From assembly GCA_015499995.1 (NCBI GenBank), contig JADNRV010000085.1, positions 62,001-126,000 of the forward strand: a stretch of 64,000 bases of DNA, read 5' to 3'. Under the pieces are notes generated by a model, which searched no databases, was not told the DNA's origin, and worked only from the letters and a program-made list of their open reading frames with translations. The translations under genes and the position numbers were made by a program. Below are positions 22,225 through 34,355 of this stretch, piece after piece (the stretch's first letter is position 1; each line of letters begins with the position of its first letter). The DNA comes from Flammula alnicola (lineage: Eukaryota; Basidiomycota; Agaricomycetes; Agaricales; Strophariaceae).

Positions 22225-25200
22225 TGTAGAGCGCGATTCGTCGAACCGTGAACGCCACCACGGGTCACGTGCCCGTGAATGATGAACGCGATCCGAGTCT
22301 GAGACTCTGAGCCTTGTTTCAGCTAAAGGAAATATCTTTCCAGCTTATTTAACATCCTGCGAGCCATGCAAAGACGTTCAAACCGCCTCCTGAAAAAATC
22401 TGGGGTAAATTTGTCAGTGGCGGATGTCCAATCCCTGAACATAGATGACATCCTTCACGACGGACCAGAACCAAGGAAAAAGAGAGCACGAAGGACAAAG
22501 CGCAAGACCTGCGAAGAGAAAGACGGCAGGTTCGATGGTCTGATAGAGATGCCATTGGACGTGCTGTATGAGGTGCGTTTGGGCCAGTTAAGTATTGGTG
22601 AATAATATACCGCAATGCTAATCGAATCATGTAAAGATTTTGGGTCTATTGAATCCCATTGACCTCTTGCATTTGTCTCGAACTACCAAAGCCCTGCGTG
22701 GAGTCCTTATGACGCGTTCGGCAATCTTTGTGTGGAAGCTCGCTCGCTCGAATGTTGAGGGACTTCCTCCGTGTCCAGATGACTTAACTGAACCTCAGTA
22801 TGCAAACCTGCTGTTCGCAGACAGCTGCCACGTTAGTCCTTCTTGTCGTTTTCCCAGTGACGCTCGCAATATATTCTGACCACGTTACTAGTTCTGCTTG
22901 CGTACTCCATCTATTGCCACTATCGTTTGGTCTGCTCGAGTTAGGTGTTGTGATAAATGCCTATATAGACGGTAAGAATTTCGTCCCGTATTTGGCCACA
23001 AGTCAGAGACTGAACATTTAAACGACGCTAGTGTCGTAAAAGTGACCGAAAATTGGACATCTGATGATGTTAGAGGTTATCCAGAGATAGTAGCGCAGTG
23101 GGTTCCATCCGTCAAAGTTACTCGAAAAACAGGCACGTAATATCAGATGACTCTAACGCAAATGTTACTTATACCATCAAGGATTTCAAACAATTTATGC
23201 CTTTAAGAGTATCGATCGGATCTGGAAAAGCGAATATGCAAGAATCGCGGACTGCACAGACGGCACGACGAAACACAATTGGGTGAGCGCCAAGCTGAAT
23301 GAACGAGAGCCATAGAATCGGTACGTCTGGTGATATTCCGAAGAATCTCATCCTGCCCCTTTTGACTAAAACTGGCTTACATAGAATGCTCGTGATTGTG
23401 AACTTTGGTGGATGAAGATGCAGCCCGAGAGTGACGCTCATTTGTTGGCTGATCGTCGCAAAGCCCGGTATGTCATATTCTTTCGTTCCCTAACTTGGAG
23501 GATCCGCACTGAAAGATCTATAGTGTGATAGAGTATCTCAAAGAGCTTGGATGGGAAGAAGAGCTGTTCAAAATACCTCCGATGAAAAATTTGCTTGAAG
23601 ATGACCCCCGTGTCATATCATTCTGCCAGCGGGAAGTCACGCAACCTGGTAAGTTTGGAATTTAGATCTGAAACTACAAGATTGACTCATGTAGCCACTA
23701 AAGGACTCACTAGCTTCAGGCCATACCTTGAAGCGGTTGTGCAAAATTTCCAAAGAAAGCGTCTACTCCAAGAACATACCATTTTGCTCCAGAGCCGTCA
23801 ACCTATTCTTAAGAGAATCACTGAAGAATGTGCACGCGTTCTCCCTGTCGCACATGCTATATATCCGACTTCCAGCGAAGTGTTCCGCATTACGACTGAG
23901 GACCCCTCGTTGGTGGACTATTCGAAAGAATATCCAGAAGCGGTTCGTGTCACCATTCCCGAAATTGCCCTACGATGGCAGAAGGATATTGAGGACAAGC
24001 TCCGGGACCTCATCACCTCAGCGTGCCCTGACTATATGTTTGATCCAAGTACGGTCCTCGACCTCGCCACGACATTTTTTTGTTGTGCTAACTGTAATGA
24101 CGTCATGAGACATGATCATGCCATGATGCATGGATGTGCGACGAGAATGTATTCTTATTCGGTTGATCCTTACCAACGGGCCTCATCAGAAGTTCTTCGT
24201 GAAATAAACTGGAACTTTGCCAAATGGATCAAGTTCAGGCCGGATATCCTACAGCTGATCACTTGTATAGTTGAGTTGTCCGGCTTTAACCCGACGACAA
24301 CGACCGCCCGCGAAATGGACGAAGCCAATCCAATTTTTGAATGCGTTGATTGTAACGAGATAGAGACAGGTCGGGCGACAATGTCATGGGCCACAGTGGT
24401 ATGTTCCTTTATCCCTTCACATCGAAGCATGCTTATGCTTCTGCATTGGACGGTAGGCGAGCTATCGAGAGCACGCTAACGCGCATGGTACTGGAGATGG
24501 ATTGAAAACAATGAACCTCAAAGTCCTTGACGTGCACGAGGCCACGAAAGTCAGGGAACGTATCATCGAAGACGACGCACGTCAGAAACGCTCATACTAC
24601 CGCCGAAACTATTTTTGTCGGGATTGCAAATGGTCTTTCGAACAGCCCTGTAATTTCTCGCAACTTAGAGCCCATCTAAAAACAGTGTAGGTTCCAAGTT
24701 GCTACAAACCATTGAATATGTCCTGACTTCGCTCCTTCCCAGCCACAATATACGGAAACCGAGAACTGAAGATATGGCTCTTCGTTATGTCCCGTATTCT
24801 CTTCCAGTCTTTCGTTTATGGCCTCCACGGGAGGAGGAATCAGATGCGGAGGAGCTTTCTATGGGGCAAGGAATATGATCTCCCTGTCTTCACATAAGAG
24901 TATGATGGCCTCAAGCCCTTCTTTCGAAGCTTGTCGTTAAAATTATTTATATTTTTCAATTTCTAATCAATGAAACAGCTGTCATATCCTCGATCGTTCG
25001 TTGATCGTCCTGGATATCCACTGAGACCACCCCGTCAGGTAAAGATCTCGAGCCCTCTTATATAGGCACTTGTCCTTGGTCAAAGACACTGAACCGCACT
25101 TGTCTTGTATAGGTATATGCTTGTCCTGCATGAGCGGTGGATTTTATTTGTTTCATGTAGATGCCGAGTCTTCCTCGTTCTGTTCCAATGCCATATCTCG

Positions 25201-25230
25201 CCCGTCCTGGACATGGGTCGAGTCATTTTC
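22225..25230. repeat. Segmental duplication, left copy (partner 26920-30305)
   Basis: The F-box gene and its flanks are duplicated in direct orientation about 5 kb apart. Homology runs from the CACGTG-containing upstream region (near 22260) through the gene to downstream sequence (GTAAAGATCTCGAG near 25040; CCGTCCTGGACATGGG near 25200). Confidence 0.85.
22366..24878 (+). pseudogene. F-box protein gene, copy 1, apparently frameshifted
   Basis: Multi-exon gene of an Agaricomycete F-box family. Exons include 22366-22572, 22637-22831 and 22892-22971, then a chain to TGA at 24876-24878. N-terminus is basic (MQRRSNRLLKKSG, KKRARRTKRK), followed by the F-box (GLIEMPLDVLYEILGLLNPI, HLSRTTKALRGVL), a Cys cluster (FCLRTPSIATIVWSARVRCC) and a second Cys cluster (FFCCANCNDVM). 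F-box proteins normally join Skp1-cullin ubiquitin ligases as substrate receptors. The intron after VKVTRKTG needs a GC donor. Near 23303 the frame shifts by one base against copy 2 (GAACGAGAGCC versus GAATGAAGAGCC), hence pseudogene. Splicing from GTGAGC at 23283 would bypass the lesion, so this is not certain. Confidence 0.6.
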
Positions 25231-25844
25231 ATCCAAGGAAGGGAACGCTTCGCGTATCCACCCACTATTTCTGTTAGAATGTGTCCGCCGTGAGAAATTG
25301 ACAGTAGGCTTGCCGCTTCCTACCTTGACCAAGGCACATAATAAACAAGCGAGCCTATCAAAATGTTCCAGGTGCGAGCCCGCTTGCCAGGCAGAGGCTC
25401 AGGGAGTCTTCGGCATGAGTATAGCCTAAGGTAAGAAACCAGACTAGCTTGGTACCCATCTAGTGAAGACGTTTGAGGCAAATCTTCATCGTACTCTGAG
25501 TGCCGGAAGTTTTTGAAGGGAGAGACAAACATCGATCAGAGGTGCTGCATGCATATGCATACTTGTCTCCAGTCATTGGGAATGTAGCGAATGCTTCTAA
25601 AAGTTTGACATCACAAAAGAAAGCAGAGAGCTCTGGCCGACGCAATAGGGCCCAACAGAAATTCAGTTCAAGGTCGTCGATAACATGTTCGAAGTTATTG
25701 CTATTTCCGTCGAGAAAGCCGCTAATAGGGTCTGTTAGATGATCCCTTTCTAGTAAGAGCGTACCTGGAGATGGGACCGTCTAGTTGATCCGATATCCGT
25801 TGTGCCATTCTTCCTATTCTACGTGAGATCAGATTAATGTGCAG
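24879..25844. other. Downstream part of duplication and unassigned frames
   Basis: Up to about 25230 this repeats the sequence downstream of F-box copy 2. On the minus strand a shared short frame (QDGRDMALEQNEED-like) may be the tail of a lost convergent gene. From 25230 to 25844 there are short frames only. Confidence 0.4.
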
Positions 25845-26870
25845 TTATATATCGTGCAGATGATTACTTGATCGCTCACTAGTTGTTGTCACCCTGCCCG
25901 AGTATTCGACATGCTGCTCCATCATACGGCTAAGCTTGAACAATTCCGGGGGCCCGAATCCAAGATCTGCCATGAAGTCCATGAAGGGGGCCAACAATTC
26001 CGTAGACATGACAGTAGCGCGTTTGCCCTGGCGTCTCCCAACAATTGTAGTATGTCCTATCTGAACCTGCCAGTGATCCAACTTCAACTTTCGCAAAAGG
26101 TGTTCTGTTTCTGGGTCAGACGCCAAACCTAACATGTGGTAAGAATCTGGGATTTGGAAACACCGGCGTCGTTCACCGGCGGTGTCGACGGCGGCAACCC
26201 CCGAAGATGACCAAGCCTTCCCTAAGCCTCGTCGGCAGATCGGCAGATGTCTAATTTGGCGTCGCCTGGTTCTGTCAGCCGCCCGCCTCGCCCTGCCCGT
26301 GCAGCGCTTGTAGATTTGGACGTTCAGCGGGGGGATTTAATTGTTCTCGCCATGTAGAAAAGTTGCCGCTCCAATGTAGTAATGTAGCTTCAGTGCCAAT
26401 GTCATTTTTTGGTATGTTTCTAAACTTTAAGGGCATAAAACCAATGATGGACTGTGATACTACCCAAGCTGCAACCCGCCCACCCATCGCTCGGGCCTTC
26501 AAATGCTCAGCGCACTTCTTAAACTTCCCCGCCATATTAAAAAACTACCTTGCTATGTTATTAACATAATGCTACCACCAAAAATCACAATTGAAATTGT
26601 ATTTTCCAGTTTCATTTGATATAAAATAAACATCCCAATTACCAAAATGCATCTGCTGGTGTAGTACCTCTCTATGAAGCTTTATTTAATATTACCGGTC
26701 ATCGTTTGCAACGGCGAGCTCACGCATCCTGGCGGGGACACGTGACGCGGTATTTGCCGCCGGTGTTTGATGGCGTCGATCACCGCCGGTGTTTCCAATA
26801 TACGGATGCCCTCAACATGTGTAACAGCTACCCAGCTGCGCGCATGCCCAGTCTGGCTATTTGTGGTACT
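25845..26870 (-). pseudogene. Family copy C, interrupted by a 675-bp insertion and truncated
   Basis: The C-terminal part (ELLAPFMDFMADLGFGPPEL, then FKLSRMM) aligns with copies A and B, but the stop after MM is lost. The core is then cut at 26131-26138 by an inserted element. The sequence resumes at 26814 with AACATGTGTAACAGCTACCCAGCTGCGCGC, which matches copy B closely, and ends near 26870 without the N-terminal half. Confidence 0.7.
26139..26813. mobile_element. 675-bp MITE-like insertion with 8-bp TSD
   Basis: Flanked by direct AACATGTG (26131-26138 and 26814-26821), present once at the same point in copy B. Inner inverted repeats TGGAAACACCGGCG near 26155 and CGCCGGTGTTTCCA near 26780 lie about 16 bp inside both ends; the outermost bases match only partly. 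There is no coding capacity. An 8-bp TSD fits hAT- or KDZ-type elements; family not assigned. Confidence 0.75.
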
Positions 26871-26990
26871 AGTAGTACTTAGTCCGAATAATAATATTTA
26901 AATAACTTTTAATAATAGTCGAACGCGTGTCCACCCATAGGTCACATGACCGTGAATGAACTCCGCGATCTGTGTGAGCCTTGTTTCGAG

Positions 26991-27423
26991 TAGGGTTGCG
27001 GAAAAAACTCCGAATAAGTTCCCAAGTGTAAGTTACAATGTAATTTACATGTAAATTACCTATTTTATGCAAGTCCAGAAATCGGCCTTGCATTTTATGC
27101 ATAAAATTCTCACGTGATTTATTTTGTGGCAAAGGCCTATGGCGGCGTGTTACGCATTACATCAACGTTACATCTATACAGGATGAGGCTGAGTACTTTC
27201 GAGCTCGGCGAGCGAGTCTAGAGACGTTGGGAGGTGCGGTTGGAGCACGGTAATCTTATCAGATTAGGATTTCTGCAGCTGGCAGGCGGTGTCACGTGTT
27301 TTAAGCGTGGGAAAATATAGGTTTGTAAATTACGATGTAAATTACATTACATGCCGTCGAAAATTGCGGACTTTGTAAATTACATAGTTACATGTAAGTC
27401 GAGGAATAAGTTCCGCAACCCTA
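26991..27423. mobile_element. 433-bp hAT-type MITE upstream of F-box copy 2
   Basis: TIRs TAGGGTTGCGGAA and its complement, flanked by the 8-bp TSD GTTTCGAG (26983-26990, 27424-27431). TAGGG-type ends with 8-bp TSDs are typical of hAT elements. Subterminal regions carry repeated GTAAATTAC/ATGTAAATTAC motifs in both orientations. No open frame. It lies about 50 bp upstream of the F-box ATG and is absent from copy 1. Confidence 0.88.
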
Positions 27424-27474
27424 GTTTCGAGTCTTCGACATCATCTTTCCAACTTAGTTAACATCTTGCGAGCC

Positions 27475-30043
27475 ATGCAAAGACGTTCAAACCGCCTCCT
27501 GAAAAAATCTGGTGTAAATTCGTCAGTGGCGGATGTCCAACTCCTGAACGGTGTTGGCACCCTTCACGATGGACCAGAACCAAGGAAAAAGAAAGCACGA
27601 GGGACAAAGCGCAAGACGCATGAAGACAAGGAAAGCAGAGCGGAGACGCACCGACAAGTCAAGAAGGCTCGAGGACAAGAAGGCAGCTTCGATGGCCTGA
27701 TCGAGATGCCACTGGATGTGTTGTATGAGGTGTGCTTGACCCAGTTGTATTCGTGAATATTATACCGCACTGCTAATCGAATCATGTAAAGATTTTTGGT
27801 CTATTAAATCCCATTGACGTCTTGCATTTGGCTCGAACTACCAAAGCCCTGCGTGGAATCCTTATGACGCGTTCGGCCGTCTTTGTGTGGAAGCTCGCTC
27901 GCTCGAATATTGAGGGACTTCCTCTGTGTCCAGATGACTTAACTGAACCTCAGTACGCAAACCTGCTTTTCACAGACAACTGCCACGTTAGTCCTTCATA
28001 AATCCTTGTCGTTTTCCCCAGTGATGCTCGCAATTTATTCTGACCACGTTACTAGTTCTGCTTGCGTACTCCATCCATTGCCACTATCGTTTGGTCTGCT
28101 CGAGTTAGGTGTTGCAATAAATGCCTATATAGACGGTAAGAATTTCATCCCGTATTTCGCCACAAGTCAGAGACTGAACATTTAAACAACGCTAGTGTCG
28201 TAAAAGTGACTGGAAATTGGACATCTGATGCTGTTAGAGGTTATCCAGAGATAGTGGTGCAGTGGGTTCCATCCGTAAAAGTTACTCCAAAAACAGGCAC
28301 GTAAAATCAGATGACTCCAATGCAAATGTTACTTATACCATCAAGGACTTCGAACAACCTATGCATTTAAGAGTATCGATCGGGTCTGGAAAAACGAATA
28401 TGCAAGAATCGCGGATTGCACAGATGGCATGACGAAATACAACTGGGTGCGCGCCAAGCTGAATGAATGAAGAGCCATAGAATCAGTATGTCTGGTGATA
28501 TTCCGAGGAATCTCATCCTGTCCCTTTTGACTAAAATTGGCTTACACAGAATGCTCGTGATTGTAATCTTTGGTGGATGAAGATGCAGCCAGAGAGTGAC
28601 GCTCATTTGTTGGTTGATCGTCGCAAGGCCCTGTATGCCATATTCTTTCGTTCCCTAACTTGGCGGATCCGCACTGAAAGATTTATAGTGTGATAGAGTA
28701 TCTCAAAGAACTTGGATGGGGAGAAGAGCTGTCCAAAATACCTCCGCTGGACAATTCGCTTGAAAATGACCACACTGTCGTATCAGTCTGCCAACGAGAA
28801 GTCACGCAAATTGGTAAGTTTGGAGTTTAGATCTGAAACTACAAGATTGACTCATGTAGCGGCCAAAGGACTCTCTATCTTCAAGTTTTCCCTTGAAGCG
28901 GTTGTGCAAAATTTCCAAAGAAAGCGGCTGCGCCAAGAACATACCATTTTACTCAAGTGTCGTGAACACATTCTCAGGAGAATCGTTGCGGACTGTGCAC
29001 GCGTTCTTCCTGTTGCACATGCTATATATCCGACTGCCAGCGAATTGTTCCGCATTACGACTGAGGACCCCTCGTTGGTGGACTATTCAAAAGAATATCC
29101 AGAAGCAGTTCGTGTCGCCATTCCCGAAATTGCCCTACGATGGCAGAAGGACATTGAGGACAAGCTCCGGGACCTCATCACCTCAGCGTGCCCTGACTAT
29201 ATATTTGATCCAAGTACGGTCCTCGACCTCGCCACGACATTTTTTTGTTGTGTTAACTGTGATGAAGTCATGAGACATGATCATGCCATGACGCATGGAT
29301 GCACGACGAGAATAGATTTTTATCTGACGGATCCTTACCAACGGGCCTCATTAGAAGTTCTTAATGAAGTAAACTGGAACTTTGGGCGATGGATCGAATT
29401 CAGGCCGGATATCCTACAGCTGGTCACTCGTGTAGTTGAGTTGTCCGGCTTTAATCCGACGACAACGACCGCCCGCGAAATGGACGAAGCCGATCCAATT
29501 TTTGAATGCGTTGATTGTAACAACATAGAGAAAGGCCGGGCTACAATGTCATGGGCCACAGTGGTATGTTCCTTTATTCCTCCACATCGAAGCATGCTTA
29601 TGTTTCTGCATCGGATGGTAGGCGAGCTTTCTAGAGCACACTGATTCGCATGGTACTGGCGATGGATTGGAAACAATGAACCTCAAAGTCCTTGACGAGC
29701 AAGAGACCACGAAAGTCAGGGAACGTATTATCGAAGAGGACGCACGTCGGAAACGCTCACCCTACTATTCCAACTATTTTTGTCGGGATTGCAAATGGTC
29801 TTTCGAAAAGCCCTGTAATTTCTCGCAACTTCGAACCCATCTACAAACAGTGTAGGTTCCAAGTTGCTAAAAACCATTGAATATATCCTAACTTCGCTCC
29901 TTCCCAGCCACGATATACGGAACCCGAGAAATGAAGATATGGCTTTTCGTCATGTCCCGCATTCTCTTCCAGCCTTTCGTTTATGGCCTCCACGGGAGGA
30001 GGAATCGGATGCGGAGGGGCTTTCCATGGCCCAAGGAATATGA
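27475..30043 (+). pseudogene. F-box protein gene, copy 2, with an in-frame TGA
   Basis: Paralogue of the gene at 22366 with the same exon plan, start (MQRRSNRLLKKSGVN), F-box, Cys clusters and C-terminus (WPPREEESDAEGLSMAQGI, stop 30041-30043). It has about 20 extra residues in the basic N-terminus (ETHRQVKKARGQEG). In the exon coding AFKSIDRVWKNEYARIAD the frame meets TGA at 28468-28470 (AAT GAA TGA AGA GCC), where copy 1 has CGA. The rest of the chain is open. The gene is probably inactive as a full-length protein, unless the exon is skipped by splicing from GTGCGC near 28447. Confidence 0.6.
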
Positions 30044-30706
30044 TCTCCCTATCTTCACGTAAGAGCACTTGTCCTTAAAATTGCTTACGTTTTTCGATTT
30101 ATAATCAATGACACAACTACTTATTCATCGTCCTGGATATCCAGTGACGCCGCCCCCTCAGGTAAAGATCTCGAGCTCTGGTTGTCTTATATAGGCACTT
30201 GTCCTTGGTCGAAGATACTGAGCCACACTTGGTTTCATGTACTAGAAGCCGAGTCTTCCTCGTTCTGTTCCAATGCCATATCTTGCCCGTCCTGGACATG
30301 GGACGGGTTTTCGGATGACATTTGGGAGCGTCGTATTCATCATTATGGAACCCTTCTGGGACTACCTTTGAGACTTGAGTCGAGAAGACCTAGTGCTGGT
30401 GTAACAGAGAGGTCAGCATTGTATTTTAGATTTCGGAGACAACAAATAGCTCGCTGACCCTTGTCCGGAGTCTGGGCGACTATGTACAGCCTCAGATTCC
30501 CTTCGATATGGTTAAATACGCGCCCGTTGACGAGCAGGTGGGTCCCTCTCGCAAACATTCGAATTAGGGTGGCATATGAGTTCAATAAGTCTAAGGAAAA
30601 CGAAGGGACCTCGGCCTCTGCTAGGTGAAGTTTTAAGTATGTCGGTCGGAGAGAACTTGGAGAGAGCAATGAACATCAACTTGGAATTTTAATTCAATTA
30701 GACTCG
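30044..30706. other. Gap with a possible minus-strand gene fragment
   Basis: After the end of the duplication, a minus-strand frame at 30343-30669 contains IVAQTPDKGQRAICCLRNLKYN. It has no recognised family, and I treat it as unsupported or a fragment. Confidence 0.3.
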
Positions 30707-31705
30707 CCAGCCAGTCACGCTCGCGAGCTCTAGTCGCCGTTGTTGACGGGCCCGTGCGCGAGAAGCTTCCTGTCAAAGCCCACCCAAAACCCTGGGGCCC
30801 GGCGTTCTCGCTCAAAATCAAACCCATCCTCTCCTCACTCGTGTCCTCTCCTGATTCTTCATCTAATTTTCAACTGTCCATGTCCAACGCGATGTCATCG
30901 ACCGACGACGACGCATTGTAGCATCGGTGACTCCATCAGCGCGGCTTCCAATTCGGGATCGTCAACGTCGTCCTGATCTGTTTCCGAGTTGCTATCTTCA
31001 GACTCTGGTGCTTCGTTCGACGGTGAGTGTTCGGGTTAACCTGAATTGCTATTTCCAATGAGTTTTCCACAGAACCCAATGCAATTGTTGCAGGAACGTT
31101 TCCACTGCCTTCCGCCGATGTCAATTCGATAATGTCTCAAACGGCGCGATCCTGCGTTTCTACCAAGCGTCCATGCACAACCTCATAGACATTGTGCTTC
31201 TTGAGAGTTGCCATCAAGATCTCTATATCGGAGATGGTGTGCTTAGAACCCTGCTCCGTTCCCAGCTCATGATTGATTTTTGTTGATAGTTTCCGTAGAA
31301 TATTAACACACGACGATACGAGAGCCAGCCAATCCCAAGAATGTGATCCTCGTTCGGCGTTATGAACGCGCTTTATATTCGGTGAGTGTCTCCTGTTTGG
31401 GTAGTGAATTTTTTACTGACGTGCCGTCACTGTTGTTAACTCCATCTCCACTTGTAACCTGCACCGTTTTACGCTTTTTATTTGCCTTTTCCTCCGCCTC
31501 CGCCCTCTTCTTAGCACCTAGTCATGGCTCTAGAATGTCTTGCACCCGATCGCATTGACAAACTTGGTGAGGATTTTGTTTGCATGATGCTTCATTGAGT
31601 CTATGTTTTAACTTTTCATGCATAACTTGCTGGCAGAGAATTTTCGCCTGTAGGCTGTGCTCCCATGATGCTCTGTGACTAGAGCTCGCGAGCGTGACTG
31701 GCTGG
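30707..31705. mobile_element. 999-bp element with perfect 29-bp terminal inverted repeats
   Basis: 30707-30735 and 31677-31705 are exact inverted repeats beginning CCAGCCAGTCACGCTCGC. The interior has no long frame. The bases just outside (GACTCG and TTCCTC) do not form an obvious TSD, so superfamily is unassigned. It could be an old MITE or a remnant of a larger element. Confidence 0.75.
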
Positions 31706-31848
31706 TTCCTCCTCAGCCACGTGCTTGGTGAGAAAAGAGCACAGTAATTTAAATTATGAGTAAATGTAAAAACTTGGTAGAGATTTGCTTATACGCAAAC
31801 CGCGACAAGCGTACTGCTACAACTTTTTTCACGAGTGTATCTACAAGA

Positions 31849-33609
31849 ATGGGAACCCGAGGATACAAAGTGTATCGTCGCAAAGGCTGGTATCACAAGA
31901 TCTACAACCACTGTGATAGTTATCCATCAGGTATCATTGTCAATGCCCATTCGCGATTTCGAGGGATCTCACCCACTCGAACTCTCAGGTCTAGGAGTAG
32001 AATTCTCGAATCAAGTGGCAAGAGGCGAGGCGTACCGAACATGGCTCGAGAGACTCAGAGACTCATTGGATAAGAAACTTGAAGAATTGCGCACGGAGGC
32101 TGACGATCCAGAGGGCATGTTGGATTACGGCGACGAGGATGACTTAATCGTGACCAGATTTCGCCCTGAAAGTGACTCCCATATCGAGTGGGTGTACGAG
32201 ATAGATACAGACAATGAGGTTTTTTACAGTGAGTGGCCTTTTTTGTCCTCGGGAGGAGGAGATATTCTTTATTACTGTTCAGTGCTAATCATCAGCATCA
32301 ATCAGTCGATGGGTTCCCGCTTTTCAACCTCCAGGACATGCCTCCCAAAAATGTGTTTCTCCGATGCATTGGGTACGATTCATATGGCTTCCGTGCACAC
32401 ACTGCAACTACCCCTATTCGATATCGCTATACCAGCCGCAAAGTCTCTTATTCCCCAGCCCCCGAGGAGCTTATTCAGGTGTATCAATCCAAGCACGCTT
32501 CCAGAGATATTGTTACCTCGCTCCATCAGTTCGATGAGATTCTCGAAAACCCCGCACAATGCGAGATGGTTCGCCTACATTTCTATCAGGCGCTAATAGG
32601 ATGCATCTTGAACTCGGGGAATGTAGGATCTGACATCCGTAATTTCGAGCTTGCTGCAGACCCCGAGCCATTGAAGGAGATACAGGAGCTGACGATATAT
32701 TTGGTCAAGGTGGCTGTCGAAAAGCGCATGACTGAGTTTGAGGTGGATTGGAGTTACATTCCACTCCCGACTGAGGATTGGTCCTGGCAGTGGTTGCGAG
32801 AGGATCTTTGTGTGCTCTGGGTGACGCGTCTGGACGATGAGGCAAATATGCAGGCCGCCGTAGCTGATCTTTTTACCCGGGTCACGCAGGCACCCCCAAA
32901 GGCCAAGACCACCGTATACGGAATCGTCATCTCACTTTTTCACGTTGTCATTCTGCGCGTCGACCTCAGTGTCCCGGAGTCCGCGGGATCGTTCAAACAT
33001 ACTGCAGTCCTCCAGTTCCTTCCTTCCTTTTACGCCCAGTCTCCGTCTACGCTGGGAATAACAGCAGTTATTCGGCTCGGATATGCTCTTCTCTGCCACG
33101 ACCTCGACAATCTTCCCTACTCTCCCACATATTTTGGGGAACATAGCGATCCTCGGGGTGTCGTTGATACGATACCAACGGAAATCTGGACCTTGATCGC
33201 TGGGATGCTCTATCAGCCAGCCGACCTTAACAAGCTTAGCCTACTATCCCATCACAGTAAATGCGCAGTCGAGCGTACCTTGTTATATCCATTGCTGGTG
33301 GGTCCATTCAGGAGACATACTCTTCGTCTCGTTGGGTCCGCAGAGACAAATATTCCAAATACAACGCAGGTCGCGCGAGGTCAGGCCATCGCGGATGAGG
33401 GATTCATTGAACGGGAGAAAGGCAAGGAAAAATGCGGAGATGCCGACGACGCACGACACAATTCAAACTTATCTTCGGCTGCGTTTAAGATCGACTCGGA
33501 GCGAGACCTGGGAGGCCACAATCGATTCCTACTGCCACTTACGCAAGACAGGTTAGGGATTGTTTGCAATATTCATGAGAATGTGATAACTTTCACACCA
33601 ACTAGATAG
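31849..33609 (+). CDS. Agaricomycete protein of unknown function, MGTRGYKVYR family, F-box-like C-terminus
   Basis: Three exons: 31849-31930, 31990-32228, 32306-33609. The start gives MGTRGYKVYRRKGWYHKIYN then CDSYPSGLGVEFSNQ, an N-terminus I recognise from abundant uncharacterised Agaricomycete proteins. The first intron (59 nt) joins YPSG to LGVEF, which supports this start over the longer frame beginning at 31835. The body is mixed alpha/beta. After about residue 380 comes DTIPTEIWTLIAGMLYQPAD then LNKLSLLSHHSK, which resembles an F-box. There is no signal peptide or membrane segment. Function unknown; protein-interaction role guessed from the F-box-like part. The C-terminus after 33480 is uncertain. 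Confidence 0.7.
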
Positions 33610-34210
33610 AAGTGGACAAAGATCATTCCAGTGGCTTACTATCATTTTTAGCTCCTATATACTGGTTACAAATATCAATTTCGTAAAAGAGATATGAAGC
33701 CTCACACATTCTTCTGCATCACAAATTTCAATCTCTCACCTTTTGGAGTCCCGGAAGCTTAAATTTGGGGATCGGAAGGTGGAGGAATGGCAAAGGAAAT
33801 GAAAAGTTTCAAACTCCTGGTAAATGATAGTATACGAATTAGCCAAAATAACCAGAATGTGCAAGACGTTGTTAGCAACGATGGCGGTATGCGAACCAAC
33901 GCAAATAATGAACGTGCGGCGCCGTCGCCTAATTCTCATGGTCAAGCTACGCGAACAAGCCGCTTCAAAAGCACATTGTTGAAATCCTAAGCATACAAGA
34001 AAAACAGCGGTTTTCTGACCAAAAAAATTGTAGTTGCGGATGATCATAAGGTCAATATTACATTAATGCAATGTTGTATGCTGCCACAAAGGAAAAAAAG
34101 TAAATATAAGGAACAAGAAAAATAAGGGACAAGAAAGACGAGGGATAAAGGCAGCGGAAGGAAAGAGATGCAGAACACTGAGGCAGACCCCGCTACTTGA
34201 CGACCTGTCG
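33610..34210. other. Intergenic, no supported gene
   Basis: AT-rich with short frames only; I see no supported gene. Confidence 0.5.
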
Positions 34211-34355
34211 CTAAATCATATGACGAAATTTGTACCAGTCCGGGGGGTTGAATCCAAGCTCTGCCATGTATTTCGTGAAGGGGCCCAAAAATTCCTCAGA
34301 TAAGACACTGGAGCGTGTGCCCCTGCGCGCCCCCACAACAAGGACATTGTACACT
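34211..34355 (-). pseudogene. Family copy D, C-terminal fragment
   Basis: About 45 codons on the minus strand align with the C-terminus of copy A: VYNVLVVGARRGTRSS, SEEFLGPFTKYMAELGF, PPDWYKFRHMI, stop at 34211-34213. Upstream homology ends at about 34350. There the plus strand reads CACTATGAACCC, resembling the opposite strand of copy E (near 43150), so the fragment may be joined to an inverted piece of a related copy. The next ~250 bp (ACTGGG/CCCGG-rich) is unassigned. Confidence 0.6.

Larger units (their letters stand above)
26920..30305. repeat. Segmental duplication, right copy (partner 22225-25230)
   Basis: Direct repeat of the left copy, carrying in addition the 433-bp MITE at 26991-27423 and a longer basic N-terminal coding segment. 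Homology stops near 30305, just after CCGTCCTGGACATGGG. Confidence 0.85.
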
